DNA of 23,394 bases, from positions 1 through 23,394 of the forward strand of contig DJIE01000019.1 in NCBI GenBank assembly GCA_002433465.1. Direction: 5' to 3'. Of this stretch, positions 8,135 to 15,711 are shown one piece after another. Position 1 is the stretch's first letter; the number at the start of each line of letters is the position of its first letter. This stretch comes from Salinisphaera sp. UBA6602 (GTDB taxonomy: Bacteria; Pseudomonadota; Gammaproteobacteria; Nevskiales; Salinisphaeraceae). The translations under genes were made by a program, and so were the position numbers. Under the pieces are notes generated by a model. The model was not told where the DNA came from. It saw only the letters and a list, made by a program, of their open reading frames with translations, and ran no database searches.

Positions 8135-9359
8135 AACGATGACCATGCAACGTGACAAGGGCGCGACAATTCAAGCCGGCGAACCCAGCAACTGGCGCGA
8201 GCGTCAGGTGGTAAAACGCCTGGATCGTTTGCATACGGGGCGTCTGGAAGTGCGCCTGCCCAACGGTTCGCTGGCGATTTTTGCCGGCGATCGCGAGGGG
8301 CCTTCGGCACGGCTGTCCATGCATTCTGCGGCCATGGTCACGCGTTTGTTCAAGGCCGGGTCCATCGGTTTTGCCGAGGGCTATATGGCCGGCGAATGGG
8401 ATGCCGACAACCTCGCCACGCTGATTTATCTGCTACACCTCAACGAAGACGCGCTCGAGCCGGATTTTTCGCGTCTGCAGCATTTGTATACCTGGATGAG
8501 CGCGATCCGGCATCGGCTTCGGCGCAACTCCAAACGCGGCTCCCGGCGCAACATCGCCTACCACTACGATCTGGGCAACGACTTCTATGCCCAGTGGTTG
8601 GACGAGACCTGGACCTACTCCAGCGCGATTTTCCAGCAGGAAGACGAACCGCTGGAGACCGCGCAAAAACGCAAATATGCCCGTCTTCTGGCGCGGCTCG
8701 ACGTGCAACCGGGCGATCATATTCTCGAAATCGGCTGTGGCTGGGGCGGCTTCGCCCGTTACGCGGCGACCCATGCGGATTGCCACGTAACCGGCCTGAC
8801 CCTGTCCACCGAACAACTGCGCTTTGCCCAGGCGCGTGCGCAGGCCGCCGGTGTGGCCGATCGCGTGTCGTTCGAGCTGCGTGACTATCGCGATGTCAGC
8901 GCACAGTACGACCACGTGGTCTCGATCGAGATGTACGAAGCGGTGGGCGAAGCCTACTGGCCGACCTATTTCGCCGCCATTCACGATGCCCTCAAGCCGG
9001 GCGGGCGCGCGGCGATCCAGGCGATCACCATCGACGACTCGCGCTTCGACTACTACCGGGCCAACGTCGACTTCATCCAGGAATACGTATTTCCGGGCGG
9101 CATGCTGGCCTCGCCCAGCGTCTTCCAGGCCCAGGCCGAAGCCAAGGGCCTGCACGTACGCGAAACCGACTTCTACGGTGCAGACTATGCACGTACTCTG
9201 ATGCGCTGGGACGATGCGGTGCGAGCCGCGTCCGATTCCATCATCACCGAGCGCGGCGCGTCTTTCTACCGCATGTGGCGGTATTATCTGGCCTACTGCG
9301 CGGCCGGCTTTACCTCCGGCAATATCGATCTGATGCAGATCGCCCTCCAGCGGGACTGA
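8124..9359 (+). CDS. CFA synthase-like SAM-dependent methyltransferase with altered active site
   Basis: The 411-residue protein aligns with cyclopropane fatty-acyl-phospholipid synthase along most of its length: an N-terminal domain, YHYDLGNDFYAQWLD (residues 146-160), the SAM motif LEIGCGWGGF (201-210), and FIQEYVFPGG (318-326). Compared by eye with E. coli Cfa, the bicarbonate-site residues differ. Cys139 becomes Ser167 in YSSAIF and His266 becomes Gln299. Glu239 (Glu272), Ile268 (Ile301) and Tyr317 (Tyr355) are kept, and the usual FEHVG is YEAVG. The enzyme probably transfers a methyl group from SAM to an unsaturated acyl chain, but true cyclopropane formation is doubtful. The start at 8124 overlaps the DUF1365 gene by 11 nt; in-frame ATGs at 8139 and 8145 are alternatives. 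The transporter gene follows after 7 nt. Confidence 0.88.
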   Translation: MSPETMTMQRDKGATIQAGEPSNWRERQVVKRLDRLHTGRLEVRLPNGSLAIFAGDREGPSARLSMHSAAMVTRLFKAGSIGFAEGYMAGEWDADNLATLIYLLHLNEDALEPDFSRLQHLYTWMSAIRHRLRRNSKRGSRRNIAYHYDLGNDFYAQWLDETWTYSSAIFQQEDEPLETAQKRKYARLLARLDVQPGDHILEIGCGWGGFARYAATHADCHVTGLTLSTEQLRFAQARAQAAGVADRVSFELRDYRDVSAQYDHVVSIEMYEAVGEAYWPTYFAAIHDALKPGGRAAIQAITIDDSRFDYYRANVDFIQEYVFPGGMLASPSVFQAQAEAKGLHVRETDFYGADYARTLMRWDDAVRAASDSIITERGASFYRMWRYYLAYCAAGFTSGNIDLMQIALQRD

Positions 9360-9366
9360 TACGCCT

Positions 9367-10698
9367 ATGAGTACACGTACCGGCATGGATCGCCTGGCCG
9401 CCTACGGGCTGCTCGGCTTGCCGCTGGCCGCGCTGGGCCTGCCCCTGACGGTGTATCTGCCCCCGTTTTACTCGCAGATGCCGGGCCTGAATACCGGCCT
9501 TGTCGGGGTCCTGATCTTCGCCGCGCGTCTTTTTGACGTGGTCACCGACCCGTTGATCGGCAGCGCCTCGGACAGGCTGCAGACCCGGTTCGGCCGTCGG
9601 CGGCCGTGGATCGCGGCCGGCGCCCCGGTGCTCATGCTCGCGGCGTGGTTTCTGTTCGTGCCACCCGACAACGCAGGCGCTGCCTATCTGCTGGTATGGA
9701 GCATGCTGGCGTATCTGGGCTGGACGCTGATCTATCTGCCCTACACCACGCTCGGGGCGGAAATGTCGGCCGACTACGACGAGCGCTCCCGAATCACCGC
9801 CTGGCGCGAGGGATTCTTCGTGCTCGGTACGCTGGTGGCCATCATGCTGCCAGCCCTCGCACAGCGCTTTATCGGCGGCGCAGCGGCGGGTCTGGCCGCG
9901 ATCGCGGTATTTTTAATGATGGCGCTGCCCATCGCCACGGGGCTTTTTCTCTGGCGGGTACGCGAACCGGACGGCGCCAGTGCTTCGAAGATCCGTTGGC
10001 GGGAAAGCCTGGATCTGCTCAAGTCCAATCGCCCCTTTACCCGGCTGCTGATCGCCTACCTGCTCAACGGGGCCGCCAACGGCCTGCCGGCCGCGCTGTT
10101 CCTGTTCTTCGTGACCGCCATCCTGGGCGGCAGCGAAATCACCGGCGGCATTTTCCTGGCGATCTATTTCCTGTCGGCCGTACTCGGGTTGCCGCTGTGG
10201 CTGAAAATCGGGCGCAACTGGAGCAAGCACCGGCTCTGGTGTGCCTCAATGCTGTGGGTGAGCTTCGTGTTCATCTTCACGCTTACGCTGGGCGAGGGCG
10301 ACTATATCGGCTACGGCCTGATATGCGTGCTGGGCGGGACCTGTCTGGGCGTGGATCAGGCCATTGCCGCCTCGATCCAGGCGGACGTCATCGACGAAGA
10401 CACCGCCGCCGGCGGCGACGGCCGCGCGGGGCTGTATTTCGGGCTCTGGGGCATGGCCACGAAACTGGCCTTCGCGATCGCCCTCGGTATCGCCTATCCG
10501 GTGCTGTGGTTGGCAGGCTTCGACGCCGGTCAGGACAACGACGCCGTCGCCCTATGGACGCTGGCCGTGCTCTACGGCCTGCTGCCGGTGGCAATCAAGT
10601 TGGGCGTGGTCGCCATGATGTGGGACTTCCCGCTCGATCGGCGCCGGCATGCCGAATTACAGGAGCGCATCGGCCGCGGCGAACAGGCATGGGCTTAG
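9367..10698 (+). CDS. MFS transporter, GPH (MelB-like, MFS_2) family
   Basis: The 443-residue integral membrane protein shows about 12 hydrophobic segments and the signatures of the glycoside-pentoside-hexuronide cation symporter family. These are ARLFDVVTDPLIGSASD (about residues 53-69), then FGRRRPWIAAG at the first cytoplasmic loop, and LPYTTLGAEMSADYDERSR. GPH transporters classically move sugars with Na+ or H+. As the last gene of a lipid-modification operon, 7 nt after the methyltransferase, a sugar seems an unlikely cargo, and a lipid-related or hydrophobic cargo is possible but unproven. A MelB-related MFS fold is known to move lysophospholipid in MFSD2A, which makes the idea reasonable. 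The stop lies 4 nt from the stop of the convergent Sco gene. Confidence 0.85.
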   Translation: MSTRTGMDRLAAYGLLGLPLAALGLPLTVYLPPFYSQMPGLNTGLVGVLIFAARLFDVVTDPLIGSASDRLQTRFGRRRPWIAAGAPVLMLAAWFLFVPPDNAGAAYLLVWSMLAYLGWTLIYLPYTTLGAEMSADYDERSRITAWREGFFVLGTLVAIMLPALAQRFIGGAAAGLAAIAVFLMMALPIATGLFLWRVREPDGASASKIRWRESLDLLKSNRPFTRLLIAYLLNGAANGLPAALFLFFVTAILGGSEITGGIFLAIYFLSAVLGLPLWLKIGRNWSKHRLWCASMLWVSFVFIFTLTLGEGDYIGYGLICVLGGTCLGVDQAIAASIQADVIDEDTAAGGDGRAGLYFGLWGMATKLAFAIALGIAYPVLWLAGFDAGQDNDAVALWTLAVLYGLLPVAIKLGVVAMMWDFPLDRRRHAELQERIGRGEQAWA

Positions 10699-10702
10699 CG
10701 GC

Positions 10703-11311
10703 TTAATCGAGCTGGTTGAGCAGCGTCTTCAGATCCGCAGTGAGTTCATCCACGCTTTCTTGCTGGTTCACCAGCAACCGCGCGCGGCCATCGGGGCCGA
10801 ACACGAAGATCGCGCTGCTGTGCGACACCAGATAGAAGCCGTTGTCGTTGGGCTCGCCGTAGCCGTAGGTCACGCGATAACGCTTGCTTAACGCCTTGAG
10901 CTGCTCCTGGGTGCCGGTCAGGCCCACTACGCCGTCGCCGAAGCTCGATGTGAAGCGTTGCAGGCGCTCGGGCGTATCGCGTTCCGGGTCCACGCTTAAA
11001 AACAGGACATCGATATCGTCACGCGTGTCGGCATCCAGACCGCCCAGCGCTGCGCGAATGCGGGCCATCGTGGCCGGACAGATATCCGGACAGTTGGTAT
11101 AGCCGAAAAACAGCAGCTTCAGGCGGCCGTCGTAATCGTCGGCGGTAACCGCCTCGCCCTTTTCGTTGGTCAGATTGAACTCGAGGTCCGGCATCACGCC
11201 GGTGATGTCGTGCGCGGTGTAATCGGGACCGCCCGAGCAGCCGCTCAAGGCGAGGCCCAGGCTTATACCAACAGCCAGAAGCACGCGGGGAAGAATCTTG
11301 TGCAGGGTCAT
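10703..11311 (-). CDS. Sco1/SenC family copper chaperone lipoprotein
   Basis: Sco proteins deliver copper to, or reduce cysteines of, the CuA site of cytochrome c oxidase on the outer face of the inner membrane. The 202-residue protein has a lipoprotein signal with lipobox LSGC (Cys25) and a thioredoxin-like fold carrying the CxxxC copper site in TNCPDICP (Cys74, Cys78). The third copper ligand, His164, is in SHSSAIFVF. The FLSVDPERDTPERL stretch is also characteristic. Its ATG overlaps the stop of the CtaG-like gene by 4 nt (ATGA), so the two are translationally coupled, which fits a joint role in copper insertion. No oxidase subunit genes lie in the window. It ends 4 nt from the convergent transporter gene, leaving no room for a separate terminator. 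Confidence 0.92.
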   Translation of the reverse strand: MTLHKILPRVLLAVGISLGLALSGCSGGPDYTAHDITGVMPDLEFNLTNEKGEAVTADDYDGRLKLLFFGYTNCPDICPATMARIRAALGGLDADTRDDIDVLFLSVDPERDTPERLQRFTSSFGDGVVGLTGTQEQLKALSKRYRVTYGYGEPNDNGFYLVSHSSAIFVFGPDGRARLLVNQQESVDELTADLKTLLNQLD

Positions 11312-12177
11312 GTCACGGGTTCCTTGACTGGCGAGGCGCTCGGTCGGTCAGCGGATTCGGGCTTGCTGCGCTCGTGGATGAAGCCGAAGCGCAACAGGAT
11401 AAGCGTTGCCACAACGCTCATCATGGCGGCCGGTATCCAGGTAATCAGGCCGCCCAGCTGCTGGTCGACGATGGGCGAGATCGGAAAAGCCCGCCCGCAG
11501 ACGGCATAGACGTCGTAGACGGTATCGGGCGCGAGCGCGATATAGGCACCCAGCGCGATCTGGGGCGGCATGACCGCCCACAGCACGATAATGCGCAGGC
11601 CGGTGGAGTAGGTGGTACGCGTGGTGCCCGGCGCGCGCGGGTCGAGCATGAACCACCAGAACAGCAGGCCATCGACCGCCATGGATAGGTTCATCAGCCA
11701 GTAGTCGCGGGCCGAAAGCATGGCAGTGAAATGGATCGACGGCGTAAGCCAGAAATAGATCAGGCCGACGAACAGCAGTGCACTGATGAACGGGTGCTGC
11801 ACAAAGCGGTAGCAGGCCGCGACCGGTGGCAGTTCGCCGAGCCCGCGCACGCCGCGATTGAGCCAGGCCGGCGCGCCGGCAGCGAGCACGGCGGTGGGCA
11901 TGGACAGCGCGATCAGAAACGGCCCGAGATGATGCAGAATCAGATGTTGGGCGCGATGGATGAAGAACATGTACTGCGCGTAGTAATCAACATGCGTCTG
12001 CATGACCACATACATGCTGATCAGCCCCAGGCCGAATGCGATGGCCGGGGCGATATCGCGCAGACGGCGTCGGCGCGCCAGCCCGCGGGCGTAGCAGCAT
12101 GCAACGATCGCGAATAGCGCGATCAGCAGCGGCTGCGGCTCCCAGGGCGTGAGCCAGAGAATGATCTCGTCCATCAT
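11308..12177 (-). CDS. ctaG: Cytochrome c oxidase assembly protein, caa3-type CtaG family
   Basis: This 289-residue polytopic membrane protein has about seven hydrophobic segments and belongs to the caa3_CtaG family. The family includes Bacillus CtaG, needed for assembly of caa3 oxidase, and is distinct from the Cox11 proteins also called CtaG. Visible features are the histidine-rich segment FFIHRAQHLILHHLGPF (His74, 78, 82, 83), the FWLTPSIHF segment and GLLFWWFMLDPRAPG. The histidines may handle copper. Translation may start at the ATG at 12177 or the next one at 12174; the ribosome site is weak for both. The coupled Sco gene follows through an ATGA overlap. The 126-nt upstream gap (12178-12303) contains a strong GC-rich palindrome. 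Confidence 0.85.
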   Translation of the reverse strand: MMDEIILWLTPWEPQPLLIALFAIVACCYARGLARRRRLRDIAPAIAFGLGLISMYVVMQTHVDYYAQYMFFIHRAQHLILHHLGPFLIALSMPTAVLAAGAPAWLNRGVRGLGELPPVAACYRFVQHPFISALLFVGLIYFWLTPSIHFTAMLSARDYWLMNLSMAVDGLLFWWFMLDPRAPGTTRTTYSTGLRIIVLWAVMPPQIALGAYIALAPDTVYDVYAVCGRAFPISPIVDQQLGGLITWIPAAMMSVVATLILLRFGFIHERSKPESADRPSASPVKEPVT

Positions 12178-12215
12178 GCCGTAGCCGGTTAAAGGGAATG
12201 CGGAAAGCGTGAAAC

Positions 12216-12229
12216 GCGGGCCGGCCCGC
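12216..12229. repeat. 14-bp perfect GC palindrome between the small membrane gene and ctaG
   Basis: GCGGGCC at 12216-12222 is followed directly by its reverse complement GGCCCGC at 12223-12229. As RNA on the minus strand it can form a 5-bp GC stem with a CCGG loop, followed by GTTTCACG. It might be a weak terminator for the upstream 65-residue protein gene or a binding site ahead of ctaG. The short T-run makes terminator function uncertain. Confidence 0.4.
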
Positions 12230-12303
12230 AGGTTAGTCGCTCATTTTACGCACGAGCGTCGGAAAACGATGAAGCCGCGCAATCGCCGCGGCGCTGGCGC
12301 CTA

Positions 12304-12501
12304 TTACCAGTCGTCCTTTTCCCGTTGTTTTTCGCGCTCTTCCTCGGCCCATGCGTCCTTGTCGAGATCACGCAGCTTGCTGCGATCCACGTGCTTGAGA
12401 TCTTCTCGGCTGGCGGCGATTTGTGTGCGCACCCAGTTGACGATGCCGAACGCCGCAGCGAGCACGCCGATTACGATCACGATCCAGATTACGGTGTTCA
12501 T
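12304..12501 (-). CDS. Small single-pass membrane protein of unknown function
   Basis: The 65-residue protein starts with a single hydrophobic segment (MNTVIWIVIVIGVLAAAFGI and a few more residues). A strongly charged tail rich in Lys, Arg, Asp and Glu follows and ends in KDDW. I do not recognise the family with certainty; the layout resembles small gammaproteobacterial DUF proteins such as DUF2897, but this is a guess. The frame stays open far upstream (to 13662), where it merely shadows the SDR and acyltransferase genes, so the ATG at 12501 is the only sensible start. The ribosome site is weak (AGG about 11 nt upstream). The codon pattern and the coherent membrane-plus-charged-tail layout support a real gene. 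Confidence 0.6.
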   Translation of the reverse strand: MNTVIWIVIVIGVLAAAFGIVNWVRTQIAASREDLKHVDRSKLRDLDKDAWAEEEREKQREKDDW

Positions 12502-12782
12502 GGCTAGGGCCTGTTGACGCTTTATTCGGGTATGCGCCAAGCGCTGTTTGGCGGCAAGGTAAGGCGTAGTGGGCGCGGCGCCATGTGTTTTGCGCAACGC
12601 ACCACGGCACTGTATTGCCCGAAAACAGCGCTTGTCCAGAAGTGTTGTGTCGCCCATGAAAATCGAGGGCCTGTTAACGCTAACGCCAATCGTCGCGTTG
12701 CCTTCCGGGAATTCGCCAGGCGAGGCGAGATGTCGGGTGAGCCTAATGAACGACGCGGCGCTGCTATGCCGGGCGAATGGCC
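12502..12782. other. 281-bp intergenic region with direct and inverted repeats
   Basis: This gap lies between the SDR stop and the small membrane protein start. It contains two near-identical 16-mers, AGGGCCTGTTGACGCT (12506-12521) and AGGGCCTGTTAACGCT (12666-12681), differing at one base and 160 nt apart. Between them is a perfect 12-bp inverted repeat, CAAGCGCTGTTT (12538-12549) and AAACAGCGCTTG (12623-12634), with 73 nt between the arms. A local hairpin CGCCAA/TTGGCG (12535-12540 and 12548-12553) competes with its left arm. Short open frames cross the region but none looks like a protein. The layout could be a small RNA, a decayed miniature mobile element, or a regulatory region; I cannot decide. 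Confidence 0.45.
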
Positions 12783-13535
12783 CTATAACCTCGCCAATCG
12801 ACGCATGATCGGGAAATAGGCGGCATAGGGCAGCCGCTGCAACAGCTTGACCGCGTAGGAAAGGCGCCGCGGGAAGGTTATTTCGAAACGCTTGGCCTCC
12901 AGCCCGCGTCGAATACGCCGTGCTGCGTCCTGGACGTCGATCATGAACGGCATGGGAAAGCGGTTCTTGTCGGTCATGGGGGTGCGTACGAAGCCGGGCG
13001 TAATCACGCTGATCGCGATGCCGTGACTTTCCAGATCGAGCTTTAGACCCTCGGCGAGCGCGATCATCGCGGCTTTGGAGGCGGAGTAGGGTGCCCCACC
13101 GGGCAGGCCGCGAAACCCGGCCACGCTCGCGGTCATGGCGATCTGGCCGCGGCCGCGTTCGAGCATGCCGGGCAACACCGCGCCGATGCCGTTGACCGTA
13201 CCGCCATAGTTGACGGTCATGCGGTCCTGCACATCGGCCGCATCGAAGCGTGTGGCGTTGAACTGGCTGCCCACGCCCGCGTTGAGCACGGCGATATCGA
13301 TCGGCCCCAGCTTTTGTTCGATTTCGACCACGACGCGCTCGTTGGCGTTCGTATCGGTGACGTCCAGAGCGAAGGCGTGAATGGCCTCGGGCGCGTCGGC
13401 GCACAGGGCATCCAGTCGCTCGCGGTTGCGCCCGCTGGCGGCCACTCGCCAGCCGGCCGCGGCCATCTCCCGCGCCAGGGCTGCGCCGATGCCCGAGCTG
13501 GCGCCGGTGATCCAGATCAGCCCCTGTCTTTTCAT
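12783..13535 (-). CDS. Short-chain dehydrogenase/reductase (SDR family)
   Basis: The 250-residue protein is a classical SDR. It has the cofactor motif TGASSGIG (residues 10-17), the NAG motif in VLNAGVG, and a catalytic tetrad of Asn109, Ser137, Tyr150 (in PYSASK) and Lys154. SGRNRER after the second strand favours NADP(H). Substrate specificity cannot be read; the neighbouring acyltransferase suggests a lipid or acyl substrate. The ATG at 13535 is chosen because it overlaps the acyltransferase stop as ATGA and begins just before the cofactor motif; the frame extends upstream to 13634 but only shadows the acyltransferase. The C-terminal RRLSYAVKLLQRLPYAAYFP stretch is basic and hydrophobic and could associate with the membrane. 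Confidence 0.9.
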   Translation of the reverse strand: MKRQGLIWITGASSGIGAALAREMAAAGWRVAASGRNRERLDALCADAPEAIHAFALDVTDTNANERVVVEIEQKLGPIDIAVLNAGVGSQFNATRFDAADVQDRMTVNYGGTVNGIGAVLPGMLERGRGQIAMTASVAGFRGLPGGAPYSASKAAMIALAEGLKLDLESHGIAISVITPGFVRTPMTDKNRFPMPFMIDVQDAARRIRRGLEAKRFEITFPRRLSYAVKLLQRLPYAAYFPIMRRLARL

Positions 13536-14467
13536 GCGCTCTTGCCGACCTGGCTGAACCGGGTAGCCGAACGCCGCGGGTCCTGCAGGGCCGCCACTTC
13601 GATATCCTTTTCGGCCCAGCGCTGTTCGAGCCACTGCTTGAAGCGCCGACGGTAATCGGCATCGCCCATGTAATCGCCGGAGAGCAGGTCGCGGGGCACG
13701 TCGAGACGGCGTACGCGAATGACCACTTCGTCGATCCGCCCGCAGAGCATGTCCCAGAACTTCGGCTCCGGCGTGTTCACATAGGCCACGGTCATGTCGA
13801 GCACGCCGTCGAGCACATCGTGCATGGCATTGAGGGTAAAGGCGGTACCCCCGGCCTTGGGCGGCATCAGCGCTTCATAGGGCGAGTTCACCGCCCGACG
13901 CTTGGCAGCGTTGGAGCGCGTGCCCTCGGCATAGTTGACGATGGTGACCGGCCAGTCGCGAAAGGTCTCGCAGGAGCGGCGCACGGTTTCCATGTCGCGG
14001 GTACGCAGGGCCGGGTTCTTTTCGATCTCGGCCCGGCTATGGCGTTTCATGAACGGAAAATCCAGCGCCCAGCAGGCCATGCCGACGACCGGCAGCCAGC
14101 GCAGCTGTTCCTTGATGAAATAGCGCGGGAAGGGCAGTTGCGGCTCGATCACATGACAGAGCAGCATCACATCGGCCCAGCACTGATGATTGGAAATCAC
14201 CACGTAGCGCCCGTGCGGGTCGTCGGGCACCTGTTGCTCGTAGCTGACCCGGGTCCGGCCCATGCCGAGGATGCAGGCGTTGATGCCGCGTGCCCACCAG
14301 CGCGCCACCCACAGCACCGCGTGCGTGGCCGGTTTTTTCACCGCGGGCCAGGGCGCAAGCAGTTTGGCCAGGCTGGTCGGCAACAGGGGAATGAAGCCGA
14401 GCAGGGTGACCAGCACCATGCCGATGACGGCGATTACACCGCGAATGTTTTGTAGCGCGCGCTTCAT
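13532..14467 (-). CDS. YihG-like 1-acylglycerol-3-phosphate acyltransferase family protein
   Basis: The 311-residue membrane protein has an N-terminal hydrophobic segment (residues about 10-30) and PlsC-type acyltransferase motifs. Motif I is NHQCWAD with the catalytic His94-x4-Asp99 pair, and motif III is EGTR (181-184). It resembles E. coli YihG over its whole length: the stretches ACWALDFPFMKRHSRA, TRRSCETFR, PPKAGG and GDYMGDADYRRRFKQW all have close YihG counterparts. YihG-type enzymes acylate lysophosphatidic acid or related lipids at the inner membrane. The ATG at 14467 lacks a strong ribosome site but fits the family's N-terminus. The stop overlaps the SDR start by 4 nt, implying coupled translation. 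Confidence 0.88.
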   Translation of the reverse strand: MKRALQNIRGVIAVIGMVLVTLLGFIPLLPTSLAKLLAPWPAVKKPATHAVLWVARWWARGINACILGMGRTRVSYEQQVPDDPHGRYVVISNHQCWADVMLLCHVIEPQLPFPRYFIKEQLRWLPVVGMACWALDFPFMKRHSRAEIEKNPALRTRDMETVRRSCETFRDWPVTIVNYAEGTRSNAAKRRAVNSPYEALMPPKAGGTAFTLNAMHDVLDGVLDMTVAYVNTPEPKFWDMLCGRIDEVVIRVRRLDVPRDLLSGDYMGDADYRRRFKQWLEQRWAEKDIEVAALQDPRRSATRFSQVGKSA

Positions 14468-14500
14468 ACAGGCGTCTTAGACGAATTTCGGACAACGAAG

Positions 14501-14522
14501 TCGGCAATGTAACGGTTGCCGA
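14501..14522 (-). repeat. Hairpin between hemE and the acyltransferase gene
   Basis: TCGGCAA (14501-14507) and TTGCCGA (14516-14522) form a perfect 7-bp stem with an 8-nt loop, inside the 92-nt gap between the hemE stop and the acyltransferase ATG. No T-run follows on the minus strand (ACTTCGTTG), so it is a weak terminator candidate, an mRNA-processing structure, or an operator for the acyltransferase gene. Confidence 0.35.
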
Positions 14523-14559
14523 TGACAAGGCCAAGCCAGCGGCACGCCGGGGCGGGCGT

Positions 14560-15606
14560 TCAGCGCGCCGAAAACTCGTGGACAGCGTCGACCAGCGCGG
14601 CGACGTGGTCGGGATTGACCTGTGGCGTCACGCCGTGGCCGAGGTTGAACACGTGCCCCGGGTGATCACCAAAACGGTTGAGCACGTCAGCCACGTTTTC
14701 ACGGATGACCTCGGGCCTGGCATAGAGCATGGCCGGGTCGAGGTTGCCCTGCAGGGCAACCCGGTCGCCGACGCGTGCGCGCGCTTCGTCGATATCGATG
14801 GTCCAGTCCAGGCCGAGCGCATCGCAGCCGGTAGCGGCCATGGCTTCCAGCCAGGGACCGCCGCCCTTGGTGAACAGAATCACGGGCACCTTGGTGCCGT
14901 CCGGGGCGTCGTTGAGCTGTTCGACGATGCGCTGCATGTAGGCCAGCGAGAATTCGCGATAGGCCGCGGGGGTCAGCACGCCGCCCCAGGTATCGAATAT
15001 CTGCACGGCCTGGGCGCCGGCCGCGATCTGTGCATTGAGATAGGCCGCGACCGAGCGCGCGAGAATATCCATGAGCTGATGCAGCGACGCCGGCGCGTTA
15101 TACATCAGCGCCTTGATGTGCTGATAGTTTTTCGACGGGCCGCCTTCGACCATATAGGTGGCCAGCGTCCACGGGCTGCCGGCAAAGCCGATCAGCGGCG
15201 TCTTGCCGTCGAGCTCGCGGCGGATCAGGCGCACGGCGGCCGGCACATAGCCGAGGCTGTCCTCGATATCGGGTACGCGCAGTTTCGCGATTTCGTCCGG
15301 GGTACGCACCGGATGGTGGAAATGCGGGCCTTCGCCGGCGACAAAATGCAGGCCGAGGCCCATGGCTTCCGGAATCGTGAGGATGTCCGAAAACAGGATC
15401 GCGCCGTCTAGGGGGAAGCGTCGCAGCGGCTGCAGCGTGACCTCGCAGGCCAGTTCCGGGTTCTGACACAGGTCGAGAAAACTGCCCGCCTGTTCGCGCA
15501 GCTTGCGGTATTCCGGCAGGTAGCGCCCGGCCTGACGCATGAGCCAGACCGGGGTGACATCAACGGGTTCGCGCTTGAGCGCACGCAGCAGACGATCGTG
15601 GGACAT
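14560..15606 (-). CDS. hemE: Uroporphyrinogen decarboxylase
   Basis: HemE removes the four acetate carboxyls of uroporphyrinogen III to give coproporphyrinogen III, a cytoplasmic step of haem synthesis that needs no cofactor. The 348-residue protein is full length and very close to E. coli HemE. It has the N-terminal signature [16 protein letters not shown], with the substrate-binding Arg24 and Arg28, then [40 protein letters not shown], and FNLGHG with the C-terminal conserved His. I chose the ATG at 15606 ([10 protein letters not shown]) because it matches the family N-terminus; an in-frame GTG at 15624 is possible. There is no strong ribosome site. It lies 105 nt downstream of pyrF on the same strand. 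I see no clear promoter in that gap. Confidence 0.97.
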   Translation of the reverse strand: MSHDRLLRALKREPVDVTPVWLMRQAGRYLPEYRKLREQAGSFLDLCQNPELACEVTLQPLRRFPLDGAILFSDILTIPEAMGLGLHFVAGEGPHFHHPVRTPDEIAKLRVPDIEDSLGYVPAAVRLIRRELDGKTPLIGFAGSPWTLATYMVEGGPSKNYQHIKALMYNAPASLHQLMDILARSVAAYLNAQIAAGAQAVQIFDTWGGVLTPAAYREFSLAYMQRIVEQLNDAPDGTKVPVILFTKGGGPWLEAMAATGCDALGLDWTIDIDEARARVGDRVALQGNLDPAMLYARPEVIRENVADVLNRFGDHPGHVFNLGHGVTPQVNPDHVAALVDAVHEFSAR

Positions 15607-15711
15607 AAGGCACTCGCAACGCACGCGACGTTCGGCCGCGCGAAGAATGGGACGCCGCGCAGTTTAACGGCTTGGCCCGGCGGGGCATACCGCGCAGGCG
15701 GGCAGGGGAGG

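Noticed and set aside
12216..12229. A proven terminator for the 65-residue protein gene
   Set aside because: The palindrome is strong but only a short GTTTC follows on the minus strand, so I list it as a repeat.
12304..13662. A 452-codon minus-strand frame that would join the small membrane protein to upstream sequence
   Set aside because: The first roughly 385 residues overlap the SDR and acyltransferase genes in another frame and are Arg-rich junk; only the last 65 residues form a coherent protein.
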